NCBI GenBank assembly: GCA_036927565.1
Contig: JAYESD010000009.1
Location: 151,550,929-151,614,928, forward strand
DNA from: Tuctoria greenei
Taxonomy: Eukaryota; Streptophyta; Magnoliopsida; Poales; Poaceae
DNA: 64,000 bases
Direction of reading: 5' to 3'
Shown here piece by piece: positions 54,226 to 64,000 of this stretch. The notes under the pieces are model-generated. The model did not search any database. It was not told the origin of the DNA and saw nothing but the letters and a program-made list of their open reading frames with translations. Position numbers and translations under genes: made by a program. How positions within the stretch are numbered: position 1 is the stretch's first letter; each line of letters begins with the position of its first letter.

Positions 54226-55064
54226 TGTCGGTGGTTTGGAACCGGCAGATCTCCCTACACTACTAAAGTGATAGGGGAGTTTGATGTTCGGTGTGGGCGT
54301 GCGTAGATTCAAGAAGGTGAATAAGGATTGACACAGAAGACACAAGAATTTACGTGGTTCGGGCCGCCTGAGCGTAATACCCTACTCCACGGGTGTGTTG
54401 GTGTTGTATTAGCAGTATGAGCTTGTGATGAGCGTATGAGGCGCGTGTGTGTCCCTCGCATGTGTATCGTTGGCCTGTCCTTTTATAGTACAAGGGCAGG
54501 CCGTTACAGGTTAGCCTGGCCCGACATGTGGCCCCGGCGGTTACTAGTATTGATACACGTTTAATTCTCTTAATGATCCTCTAATGGGCTTTGACAACAC
54601 CGTTACTGGTGTTAAGATCGTCCGTTTAAGTGTCATTAATATGGCCTTAATGATAATTAATTGGGTCTTGAAGTCCTTGATTCTCCTTTGAAGATCCGGA
54701 GCCGCTGCGGGGTCTTCCGGAGGTTAGAAGCTGAAGATCCGACGATCGGACACGTGGCAGCTCCGGAGCTTGCTGTGGGAAACAGGAAGCTCCGGGACTA
54801 CCCGACACGTGTCAGGTCTGAAGCTTCTCTCGGTCAGGGGCTAAGTCCGGGGGTGCCATTTTGGTACATGGTCCAGAGCTTTCCCCTTGTGGGCGGTAGC
54901 TCCGGTTTGGTAGTACACGTGGCGACCCAGGGATTAACCATGTTGGAGAAGCGGGTCCGGTTATGTCTGACATGTGGGCCTTCGAGGGTCTTCAAACCAA
55001 GTAGATGATTTTCCTTTGAGATCTTTATAACCTCAAGGGGTGTACGGTTTCTAGGATACCAACA
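54226..55064 (-). mobile_element. Solo Gypsy-type LTR inside LINE-C
   Basis: 839 bp, TGTCGG...CCAACA, with no internal element region or second LTR. The minus-strand TACTATAAAA (54490-54481) is a TATA box. Plus-strand TTTACGTGGTTCGGGCCGC is shared with the Gypsy LTR at 17696, which gives the orientation. Upstream of the TATA box are CACGTG cores near 54750, 54811 and 54916. A solo LTR arises by recombination between the two LTRs of an insertion. Confidence 0.78.
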
Positions 55065-55069
55065 ACTTT

Positions 55070-57163
55070 ACTGGGGGTTTTTATCGGAGCTGCTGGGACA
55101 CCGGTGAAAGGTGATCTCTTGGCTGCATTCCAAGGCTTGTATCACCTGCAGGGTGGACCGCTCCGAAAACTCAATGGTGCGCTTATTACGCTTTTGCCTA
55201 AGTCAGACATCGCCGAACTTCCAGGCGACTTCCGACTGATCAGCCTCTCCATTCTTTTGCCAAACTCTTCACAAAGGTCCTGGCTCGCAGATTACAATCC
55301 CATTTGAGCCACCTGATTCATCCGGCTCAAAGTGCTTTCATTCGAGGCCGTTGCATCCATGATAATTTTCTCTATGTATGAAACCTCGCACGTCTCTACC
55401 ATCGGAAAGGAAGGCCCATATTAATGTTCAAATTCGACATCTCCAAGGCTTTTGACTCCATCTCCTATGAATTCTTGGTCGAAATGCTGGAGATACGAGG
55501 GTTTCCACGGCGTTGGACTAACTGGTTGTGCCTTCTCTGGTCATCGTCAACCTCAGCAGTAGCGCTCAACAAGAGCACTGGTCAATGGATTGAGCATCGT
55601 CGTGGACTGTGACAGGGCGAACAGATCTCACCATACCTCTTCATCCTCGGCATTGACATACTTCACAGGGTGTTCGATACGGCCATGCGAGACGGTCTTC
55701 TTAAACCGCTAGGGGGACAAGCTGCAAGGATCCGAATCTCCCTCTATGCCGACGACGTGATCATATTTGCCAATCCAAATCGATCGGATGTGGTTGCAGT
55801 CATGCGGATTATGACTCACTTCGGGCAGGCTATAGGTCTTTGTGTCAATATGGCCAAAAGCTCAGTTGCTCCCATTCAGTGCGACACTTTGGATCTGGCC
55901 GCTGTTTTGCATGGCTTCGAAGGGCGGGTCTCCCACCTGCCGATCACATATTTGGGACTGCCACTACCACCTCTCGTCTTACTATGGCTCAACGTCAACT
56001 GATTCTGGATCGAGCTCAAGGAAGACTAGCAGGTTGGCAACAGAATCTTCTGTCTATGGCCGGCCGTTGGGAGCTGGTTCGGTCGGTTCTGAGCACCCTC
56101 CCCATCTATGCTATGTCAGTCCTCAAGTTGCCCAAGCAATTCATCACTGTCCTAGACAAACTTCGACGTCGGTTCCTCTGGTCTGGTTCCCAGGCTTCCA
56201 CTGGTGCTAGCTGCAAAGTCAATTGGTACATGGTCTGCAGACCAATAGATCGAGTAGGCTTGGGTTTGTTGGATCTCAATAGATTTGGCAGGGCTCTCAG
56301 GCTGAGGTGGCTCTGGCATTGTTGGAGATCGCTGTCAAAACCATGGATTTGGCATGGAACTACCGGTAGATCCTGCTGATGAAACGCTATTTGCAGTAGC
56401 AACACGGGTCACCATTAGGAATGGCCACAACACCAAGTTCTGGACTGCTAACTGGATTCGTGGTCAACCCCTAGCATCCTTTTTCCCGTCACTCTACAAG
56501 CATTGCAGGAAAAAGAACAGGACCGTGAAGGATGCTCTTCATAACCAAACCTGGTTGCACGACCTCCTGCCACTCGCATCTACGGAACTTGCGACAACAG
56601 TCGCCCAACTCTTTGAGATCCTGCATGATGTAGAGCTCATTGATGATGCAGGTGCAGACGATCAAATTACTTGGACCCGGACTGCAAATGGTGAGTTTTC
56701 CGTCCGGTCTGCCTACAACGTCCAGTTTGAAGGCTCCACCTCCTCGTGGTTCACCTATGGAATCTGGGACGTTTGGGCGCCGCCAAAATACAAGATCTTT
56801 ACTTGGCTTATGGTCCAAGACAGGCTATGGTCAGCAGCTCGGTTACAGCAAAGGGGCTGGCCTAATCAGTACCTCTGCACTTTCTGCTTCAGAAATGTAG
56901 AAACGTCCCTGCATCTATTCGCAGAATGCCATATGATACGTCTCATTTGGAGATCGGTGGCTAATGCACTTAGTTTGCCCACGGCGAGCCCCTTGAGCTG
57001 GTCTCCCTTGCAGGACCTTGGTGAATGGTTTCACCAACTTGTGCCTGTGAATTCGGGTCAGCGTCATCGTAGAGACCGCTCAATAATCATCCTGGTCTGC
57101 TGGACGATATGGTGTGAGCGGAATCGACGAGTCTTTGATCACAAGGAGAAATATGTGCCGTGA
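55070..57163 (+). pseudogene. LINE-C ORF2, part 3 (reverse transcriptase and zf-RVT)
   Basis: It continues the RT domain: LLAAFQGLYHL, ALITLLPKSDIAELPGDFRL, FDISKAFDSISYEFL near 55430, a TGA at 55610-55612, GEQISPYLFIL, and the active-site YADDVIIF near 55745. Frameshifts near 55095, 55270, 55965 and 56360 separate the frames. The last ORF (56354-57163) encodes thumb and zf-RVT with WAPPKYKIFTWLM and CTFCFRNVETSLHLFAEC, ending at TGA 57161-57163. It is inactive. Confidence 0.87.
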
Positions 57164-57373
57164 CTTCTCAGTACTATCTCGGAAACAATTAAGCTTTGGT
57201 CCCTAGCTGGAGTAAGGGGACTGCAATGTCCACCGCTCCTCATGTAATGTGTGTTGTGGTTCTGGCAAGTGCACCTCCAGTGCACATTGCTCGCTCTCTG
57301 TAAAAGTAAATGGTTGTCACTCTGCTTCCTCTTATAAATATATGCCGGTCGAAGTCGGATCTTTCTAAAAAAA

Positions 57374-57385
57374 TGCAGCATGTGG
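57374..57385. repeat. Target-site duplication of LINE-C, right copy
   Basis: TGCAGCATGTGG follows the LINE 3' A-tract and matches 37529-37540 exactly. Confidence 0.9.
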
Positions 57386-58474
57386 TCAGGTTGGTGTGAA
57401 GCTTACTAGTTAGGCCTTTTTGTGTGTCGGTCGACATCGTTGGAGACATTCACGAGCCGTTTCGTTATCTTTCTGTTCCTTTGTCAGCATCAATTGTCGC
57501 TTGGTAAAAAAAGGAAGGCGTTTGGAATCTAGCTAGCAAAGGCAAGACTTTATAGCCTCCTCCTGTACAATATAAGTAGTATATGGCTTCATCGTTCAAG
57601 TTTATACAGTACGTATCTATTTTTGAGTCAAAGGAAATGTATTGTATTGTGCGGTGTGAAGTTCCTACTGAATTCTTACTGAGATGATACTGTCATAACA
57701 TTTTTTTCAGGTTTGAATGAAACATTATGCCTTCCAACGGAACAGAACGAGTTTAACATCTCTGTATGGTGTCAGCACATAATAGCTAGCGCAAGTTTAC
57801 CCGAAGGGTCATGTCATTGTGACCAATTAAACTCCCTTCAGGTTTTAGTGATACTAATAGGATAACATCTCTAATTCATAAATAAACTAGAAATGTTGTC
57901 GGAGCTTTCTTCCATTTGTGGATCCATGAGAAGCATATTGGACGGGCTCCGTGTGAAGAACGCTTGGACTGCTATGAAATGTGTGGATCTGGGAAACCAG
58001 GCGAACACAGAACACAGCCTCCAAGCTGGCGTGTGTGCCATTGCACGGTGTTAACAAGCAGAATCGGCACATCTGCAGCTGCAGAGCAGTATGGCAATTG
58101 GCAAGCGCGCGGCCCGACCCAACCGTCGCCTCCAGCCACAGCCACACGCGGAGGCGGAGTCCCCACGAAATCAAAATCCGAGCTCCCGCGGCCACGCCGG
58201 AGCAATCTGCGGCGCCCACCTCACGCCTCCATACCTCTCATTCCTCCAGCGCGGTACAGGACTAATTTGGTGTAGGAGCTGCCAGGATTATTGTGGAAGG
58301 AACGGAATGGAAGCTCTGTTCTGTTGTATTTTAAACACAAGCTCTGTTGTTCCTACCTCTGTTCTTGAATATCAAAACCACATGCGGCAGTAGGCGCGGC
58401 ACCAACTGTTTTTGACCTTTGCCCTGTTGATCATGAGATGCCCCATGTGTAATTTGTTTATCAAGGCCTCCACG
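57386..58474. other. Intergenic region after LINE-C
   Basis: Original flank of the small gene at 36439. A GC-rich patch at 58030-58260 gives overlapping ORFs on both strands (for example 57916-58275) but no domain, clear start context or splice signals. It could be a relic of a first exon. No gene is called. Confidence 0.5.
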
Positions 58475-58605
58475 TCACCAGATAAGCCTAGTCATGTTGC
58501 AGCCATTGGTAGTACTTGATTGATTAAGGAACACTAGTGACAACTATATATGGTGATAATGTTCATGAGGTAATGGCACGGGCCCACCAATTAAGCCCCC
58601 AACAA
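58475..58605 (+). repeat. Duplicated upstream segment, copy 2
   Basis: Same block order and strand as 36004-36130: CACCAGATAAG, AGCCATTGGT, GGTGATAATG, GAGGTAATGGCA, GGGCCCACC. Unlike copy 1 it is not followed by a copy of the coding exons. Confidence 0.6.
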
Positions 58606-58769
58606 GGCAAGGTGGTGTGTGGCCACGAGACACTTGTGATTTGACTTTTACTATATTTTGATGAATGTGAAAGGAAGCTTAGTGTAGTAGTTAATGATTT
58701 TGGGTAACACTTCTCAGATTTTTACTTTTGTGGGAACGAATTTCAAGTAGAGGTTAAAAAGTTCGGAAT

Positions 58770-59058
58770 GACTGGAAGACAGGCGCCTGATTCAGCTATT
58801 GCTGTCAGGCGACGGTCAGGCGCGACCGGAAACGGGCGTCAAGTGCCAACATGAAGGTAATTTTTTTTTCAATTGTTAACCGTAATTTGTAAGAATTATG
58901 TTAATTGTAAAACAATCAAATAAATAATATTGTGATTGATTAACTTATAGAATAAAAGAATTAATAATTAATTAAAAATTAGTGATTAATTATAGTAATT
59001 AGCTGCTAATTACTGAATTTTATTAAATTTCAGACATCTGAAATTTAGACAGCTCCTA
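58770..59058 (-). repeat. Dispersed non-coding repeat, copy 2
   Basis: This is the reverse complement of 28083-28382: TAATTAGCTGCTAATTA core, GATTAATTAT blocks and the GC-rich end with CAGGCGACGGTCAGGCGCGACC. Divergence is considerable but order is kept over nearly 290 bp. Confidence 0.62.
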
Positions 59059-59676
59059 AAAAATATTCTCCATGGTAAGATTTTGAGGGTTTTTCCATCG
59101 ATTTTTTTATGAATGTGTTTTATGCTAATTGAACTCTTCTGGGTTCCCAAGAATAATAAACTCTTTAGACCACATAATCAAACGGCTATCGACCTGTGCA
59201 CATCACTTATTGGCACACGCCGCTGAGACCCACGCTACGTGTCCAGCGCTAGCCTCCATGGATCCTGCGCGCCTAGCCTCTGTATCCGTGCGCGCCCCAC
59301 CCATGGAGGATGCGGCGGCGAAGCAGCTTTGCGTGCGCGCGAACCGGCGCCGCCTGCAGGGTCGCCGCTGTTAATTGGAGTTTTGAGCGAAGCAGGTGGA
59401 TGGAGCATGCCATGCCCTCGGCGTTGGGAGCCCTGTCAAAGTACCTTGCCGGCGGCGGCACTTGCACCAAGGGCGCTACGGCCTCTGCCGTGCCCGTGCC
59501 ACTGTCTCGATCGTATGCCAGGCGCGCCCGTTCATGGCATCATCGCTAAGTCATTCACGATTTCAAAAGGAGATTCCAGCATATACAAGCACAAAGTAGA
59601 ATTCACTGGCAGATGGAAGCAAGATTTACAGTAATGACGACGCCAGTTTGACACAGCAAGCAAGACCAAATACTAG
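59059..59676. other. Intergenic region and probable 3'UTR of the pectin methylesterase gene
   Basis: The part nearest 59676 should be 3'UTR of the minus-strand gene. The GC-rich 59220-59540 stretch gives overlapping ORFs in several frames with no recognisable domain. Confidence 0.5.
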
Positions 59677-62163
59677 CTAGACGTCGTCGTCGTAGGGGAA
59701 GGAGGTGGCGCCGAGCCACTCGTCGCCGTAGATGAAGTTCTCCACGGAGAACTGGGCCGCCTCTTCGTAGCCCATCTGGTGCACCCCGGCCCAGCCCACG
59801 CGCCCTCCCGCGTCCGCGCCCGGCCCGCCGTTCCCGTACTCGCCGATGTACACCGTGTCGCCGCGACCGGCCTCCGCGCCGGGCCACGCAACCCACCCTT
59901 CCCTGTCCACGAGCGGGCCCAGGTAGGAGTCCATCACCACCGCGCGCGCGTACGCGCCCCACGGCCGGCCGAGGAAGGTGCGGGTGCCGGCGGCGGGCAG
60001 GGACTCCGCCGCCGCCACGGTGCAGTTGTGCACCGCGATGCCCGTGTCCTCGTTCGGGTCGCCGCGTCCCTGCGCCGTGAGCACGTTGGACTGGCCCGGG
60101 AGCGGCGCCTTGGCGAGCAGCGCGCACCCCTGCAGCACGGCGGCGGCGTTGCCAAAGACGACGTCCACGGTGCCGGAGACGGCGCACTCGCGGTAGAACT
60201 GCCGGAACGAGTGCGCGTACAGCGCGTCCTGGTGCCCGTCCACGCCGCAGCGGTACAGGGCGGCGAGGTCCGCGTTCACGCGCAGCGCCACCGCCTGCCC
60301 CCTGGCCGCGCCGGCCGTGTTACGGAACGTGATGTCGCGTGCCAGGAACCCCTCGCCGGACACGCCTGCGAGGATCACAATCAACAGCCAGATTTTTCGT
60401 TAGATTGATAGAAGATCGACATGATGACGTCTAGCTCTAATCCAATTATATCAGGCTTGCAAGCGAGCACGGCCAAAAAAGGAAAAGCTGTGTTGTCAGC
60501 GACTACTTGACGACATGTCCGTCCTCCGTGCTCGGCAGTCGGTAAGACCAGCTAAGCAGATTCCGATAAGTGACAGCCATGTCTCGGGGATAAAAGCTCT
60601 GCGCAGCCATGCATGGGCATGTCTGGGATCCTAGCGCCAACCGACGAAGGAGATAGCTATATCTAAGGGAACAAGCACGCATTCACGTGATCTGTAGCGA
60701 AATATCTGACTCAGTCCTTTGTCCTCTGGAATCTGCGCCTTCCCCTTCTCGATCAGGACTAGATTGCGTTCCTAATCTGGCCACTATGCAAGCCACATGT
60801 CCTATAATTTACTGGCACTATCTACCCCAAGCCGCTAACACTCCACATGTTGTCACGCTGAAACGGCGGCCACGCATGCGTCGTGAGACGTACTCACGGG
60901 GACGCCTTGCGACTTGCGTGCATGGCAACAAAGCTCACGGGGCGTTTGCAAAGTAGCTGCCAGCGGACTAACGTCGTAGCAATTAGCAAGCGTGTAAACT
61001 GAGTTGAAAACGTTGTGGTTTACAGTATTAAAATGGTGGTTTTGATTACCGAAGGTGGCCGTGCGGAAGGTGGTCCAGCCGTCGGCGGCGCTGCGGCTGC
61101 CGGTGATGATCGTCGTGTCGCGGCCCTCGCCGACGAGGGCGACGTTCGTCTTGTACACCGGCACCTCCACGTTCTCCTCGTACGTCCCCACCTTCACGCG
61201 GATCACCGTCCTCGTCTCGCTGTTGTTCGGCGCCGCCGCTACGGCCTCCCCCACCGTCCGGAAGTCGCCAGTCCCGTCCTTCGCCACCATGATCATTGTC
61301 GCTGCCGGCCTGCCAGCGTTCCCGCTGCCCTCGTCAGCATTATTGCCACTGTTGTCGCCGTCGTTGTTATCGCTGCTGTCCCCGCCGCTATCGTCGTCGT
61401 CGTCTCCCTGGAGCAGTAGCCGTCGGTTGTGAATCCCGGCCACGACCGCAGCGAAGCCGCTGCCGCCGCGCCGGGCGACGAGGGCGAGCGAGTTGGAGAC
61501 GTGCTGGTACGCGTCGTCGAGGGAGGCGAGCAGGTCGCCCATTTGCGGGCCGGACGCGCCGGCGAGCCCGTCGATGCAGGTGGCCTTGTTGGTGAGCGCG
61601 GCCGCGAGGTGCGCGCGCACGGCGGGGAGGTCGTCGTCGTCCTCGCCGGGCGCCGCGAGGAGCGAGGCGGAGCGCGAGAGGGAGAGCATCGTGGCCTCGT
61701 GGAGCTCCTGGCAGTCCTGCGCGGCCCCGCGGCTGAGCGAGGCGACCCAGCGGGAGGCGCTGGCTGGACCGGAGAGAGCGGAGATGGCGGGCGAGACCGA
61801 GGACAGCGCTGAGAGCGCGCCGCGGAGGGACGCCAGCACGACGGAGAGAACGTTCGGCGGGAGGAGGCTGACAGAGACGGTGGACGCCTCCACCGCCTTC
61901 GTGGCAGCGGCGGCAGCGTCAGGGCGAGAGGCCACGGCCGCGAGACAGGGCTCCGGGTGGGGTGTCGCGTGGCAGATGGCGTCCACGGTTGCTGGCGGCG
62001 TGTTGGAATCCGCGACGCCGGTGGTCTTCGACGTCTTGGCTCTGCGGCCGGTGTGGTGGTGGTGGTGTCGCTTGTGACTGTGGCAGTGTGCTGTGCCGGC
62101 GATGGCGAGGAGCGTCAGGAGGAGGAGGAGGAGCGGCGGCGAGACCGAGGAGACCGCCGCCAT
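59677..62163 (-). CDS. Pectin methylesterase with N-terminal inhibitor-like pro-region (type I PME)
   Basis: Two exons on the minus strand: 62163-61050 and 60365-59677 (stop 59679-59677). The intron is 61049-60366, GT-AG, splitting a Gly codon. The product is 600 aa. It has a signal peptide at about 1-27, a His-rich stretch, and a PMEI-like pro-domain at about 55-240 with four Cys (64, 73, 151, 196). A processing motif RRLL lies at 247-250, then an Asp/Asn/Gly/Ser-rich acidic linker (253-281). The catalytic domain is at about 287-595. Catalytic-site residues include Gln395 (GQAVAL), Asp418 (GHQDALY), Asp439 (VDVVFGNA) and the Arg of FLGRPW. It demethylesterifies homogalacturonan in the cell wall after secretion. 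All key residues are present, so it looks functional. Very high GC in third positions is normal for grass genes. Confidence 0.95.
60366..61049 (-). other. Intron of the pectin methylesterase gene
   Basis: 684 bp between GTAATC and CTCGCAG on the minus strand. A plus-strand ORF at 60687-60956 has no recognisable domain. Nothing else is seen. Confidence 0.85.
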
Positions 62164-63329
62164 GGCCGTGGACAGCGGGAGTGTGTGGTGTGGGACAGAC
62201 CGAGAGAGTGAGAGAAAACATGGGCACTACCGTCTTTCAGGCGATTGAAAATCTCTGGATTTTTTTCAAGCATCCTCCATGAGCCGTTCCATTGGCATCC
62301 AACGGACATCCAATTGTTTCCAACCTCCTGAGCATTCTTCTCTCACGCGATTCTCTCGCCGGCAAGCTGCCCTGCCCTCCTCCTCCAGTCGTCCAGTCGT
62401 TTCTCCAGATGAAACCATGTCGAAGAATCCGACCAGAACGAATTCGCAGATCTAATAAGTCGCCCCGACATGCTTGTTACCAGATTAAACATGTCACGGT
62501 GTAGCTGCCGAGGCGTTTGCCTTGGTGAAGAATATGATGCATAGTTTGAAGCTTGGTCGCGCCACCGACAGAGCAACCAACCATCCATCCATGCCGTGAG
62601 ATCGCCGGCCGTGCGACGTGAACCTGTGCCGTGAGAGGCAGACCAAGGTCGGTCATTTTTGGGAGTTGGATGGACGTCGCTTGCAAGATAGGAAGCCCGG
62701 CTGGTGGCGACGAGGAGGAACAGCGAGCACCGTGCAATAAGCCAATGACTACTCCATTCAACAGCGTTCATTTCAGTCCTACACACGCAGACGCCACGGC
62801 CATACGCAAAGACGAGAGCGGGGGCTCGTTTTTACGGGCCGGCACACTCGGGCCTGGCCTGAGCTCATCGTGATGGGCCTTCACAGCATTTGGATCTGCA
62901 TAAACTGCGTTCACAAGCGTCCGGGCCGGCTTGACCAGCTGCCGCGACCCCACGAATCTTGATGCAGATGACGCACCATCAATAAAACCCCTTTACCGAG
63001 GGGAAAAAAATCACCACCCGTTGCGCTCTTGCTTTCTCCCTCCCCTCGCAGCGGGGAACGCGGCCGCCGATCCGCCCCCGATCCCCTCCCCCCCGACTTC
63101 CCGCCCACCGATCCCGCCAAATCCGCACCGATACGGGCCCCCAGTTCGATCCCGAGCTCGATTGCCCCCCAACCCATATCTGCGGGACCTGTCCGGATTG
63201 GATCGCATTCCCCGTGCGGTGTTGCGGATCCCCAATCGGGCGACCGCGTGCGTGCGTGCGTGCGGGTGGGAGGGAGGGAGTACTCCGCTAGGGTTTCGGC
63301 GGTTACGGCCGGGCGCCAGGGTTTTCACC
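62164..63329. promoter_or_regulatory. Shared intergenic region between divergent PME and E2 genes
   Basis: The 1.17 kb between the two ATGs must hold both promoters. The last 300 bp are C-rich and typical of a grass 5'UTR for the E2 gene, with a GCTAGGGTTT telobox-type motif near 63289. No clear TATA box was found for either gene. Short ORFs here have no domains. Confidence 0.55.
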
Positions 63330-64000
63330 ATGGCGGAGAAGGGCTGCCTGAAGCGGCTGCAGAAGGAGTACCACGCGCTCTGCAAGGTGAGGCTTCCCGT
63401 CCGATTCTGTTGGGTTGACGTCGATTGGAGCGGATGAGATTGATTTGTGCCGGGCGCCGCGTCAATTTCTGATGCCTGACGGTTCGGTTCTGGTTTTGTC
63501 TGGTCGCAGGAGCCGCCGCCGCAGATCGTGGCTCGCCCGCTGCCCAGCGACATATTGGAGTGGCGTAAGTGGCTTCTTCTGCCCACTGCTTGCACCAGTA
63601 GATTAGATTCGTCGCCCTTTGTGTGGTTTACGCTTGGAGGGGTATCTGTGATTGCAATTGGTTTTGTTTCAATTGATGGTGTGGGTCTGTAACATGTATG
63701 GTTATATCGTGGGCGTGATTTTTAGTTCTGTACGTTTCTAGATCCATGCAGCCTGCCTTGAGCAATTCAAATATAGTAACGAAGTATGTTTGCTGAGTGG
63801 TATGAGGCTTGGACTTTGGGACTTAATTCTGTGTGGCTGAGGGCACTTGAGTATGTCCGTCAGTAATATCTCTTAATCCTGAATTATTCTGCTTGATTTC
63901 GTGGAACCCTAGGATAAACTCTATTTGCCTCTTGTATGTTTAGCTGCTTTGCAGTTTGTGTGATGATTATGAATATTTTACTTATTCTGGGGAAACTGTT
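63330..64000 (+). CDS. Ubiquitin-conjugating enzyme E2, UBC32/33/34 (UBC6-like) type, 5' end only
   Basis: Exon 1 is 63330-63386 (MAEKGCLKRLQKEYHALCK). The intron is 63387-63509. Exon 2 is 63510-63564 (EPPPQIVARPLPSDILEW plus one base). A GTAAGT donor at 63565 opens an intron that is still running at the window edge. These 37 residues match the start of the UBC6-type E2 fold in plants, whose members are anchored to the ER by a C-terminal membrane helix and act in ER-associated degradation. The active-site Cys and the anchor lie outside the window. The ATG is in a good context (ACCATGG). Confidence 0.9.

Larger units (their letters stand above)
37541..57373 (+). mobile_element. LINE-C: L1-type plant LINE, near full length, split by two later insertions
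   Basis: The ends are set by the 12-bp duplication. After subtracting SirB with one AAGTT (11,947 bp) and the solo LTR with one duplication (844 bp), about 7.04 kb of LINE remains. It carries ORF1 with zinc knuckles, ORF2 with endonuclease, reverse transcriptase and zf-RVT domains, a 3'UTR and A7 at 57367-57373. The 5' end lies six bases before the likely ORF1 ATG, so there may be slight 5' truncation. Stops and frameshifts in both ORFs show it is dead. Confidence 0.92.

Noticed and set aside
57916..58275. 119-codon ORF and overlapping frames in the GC-rich patch
   Set aside because: Open in several frames because of composition. No homology recognised and no splice partners.
61015..62282. 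Long plus-strand ORFs over the pectin methylesterase gene
   Set aside because: They are antisense shadows of a very GC-rich coding exon; the minus strand has all family motifs and correct splicing.

Overview
This is plant nuclear DNA from a grass (Poaceae), most likely a panicoid. The evidence is spliced genes with GT-AG introns, CCG- and CT-rich 5' leaders, a tRNA-derived SINE, and a very heavy load of plant LTR retrotransposons and LINEs. The species cannot be read from the sequence. There are two small gene islands, at about 30.1-37.1 kb and 59.7-64 kb. Almost everything else is nested transposable elements.

Left nest (1-23.8 kb). Two copies of one Sirevirus-like Copia family (called SirA here) sit one inside the other. 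SirA-2 (3004-15250) is complete with both LTRs and is inserted in ORF3 of SirA-1 (1-3003 and 15251-17610), with a 5-bp target duplication GCAGG. The 3' LTR of SirA-1 abuts the primer-binding side of a minus-strand Gypsy LTR (17611-18825). That LTR abuts a left-truncated LTR of a decayed minus-strand Copia element (18828-23834). The simplest reading is a four-level nest: Copia contains Gypsy, which contains SirA-1, which contains SirA-2. Two 3' LINE fragments follow on the minus strand (about 23.84-27.41 kb).

First gene island. A bHLH transcription factor gene of the LRL/PTF1-like group (coding exons 32285-34869, 476 aa, non-coding first exon at about 30.1-30.4 kb) is followed by a three-exon gene (36439-37068, 140 aa) for a probably plastid-targeted protein of unknown function.

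LINE-C (37541-57373). One L1-type LINE, about 7.0 kb once its inserts are subtracted, is bounded by a 12-bp target duplication. It has been split by a second Sirevirus-like Copia family (SirB, 41041-52982, minus strand, duplication AAGTT) and by a solo Gypsy-type LTR (54226-55064).

Second gene island. A two-exon pectin methylesterase gene (600 aa, minus strand, 62163-59677) is divergent from the first exons of a UBC32/33/34-type ubiquitin-conjugating E2 gene that runs off the right edge.

The most notable pattern is in the two Sirevirus-like families. Each carries an array of its own short palindrome: CGGAT-C-ATCCG in SirA and CGGACTAGTCCG in SirB. In each family the array lies upstream of the LTR TATA box and again upstream of the third ORF, next to what looks like a separate internal promoter. 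LTR palindromes are known in Sireviruses. Their reuse at ORF3 in two families, together with a coiled-coil ORF3 product that shows no membrane features, is the best lead here for an undescribed regulatory circuit.
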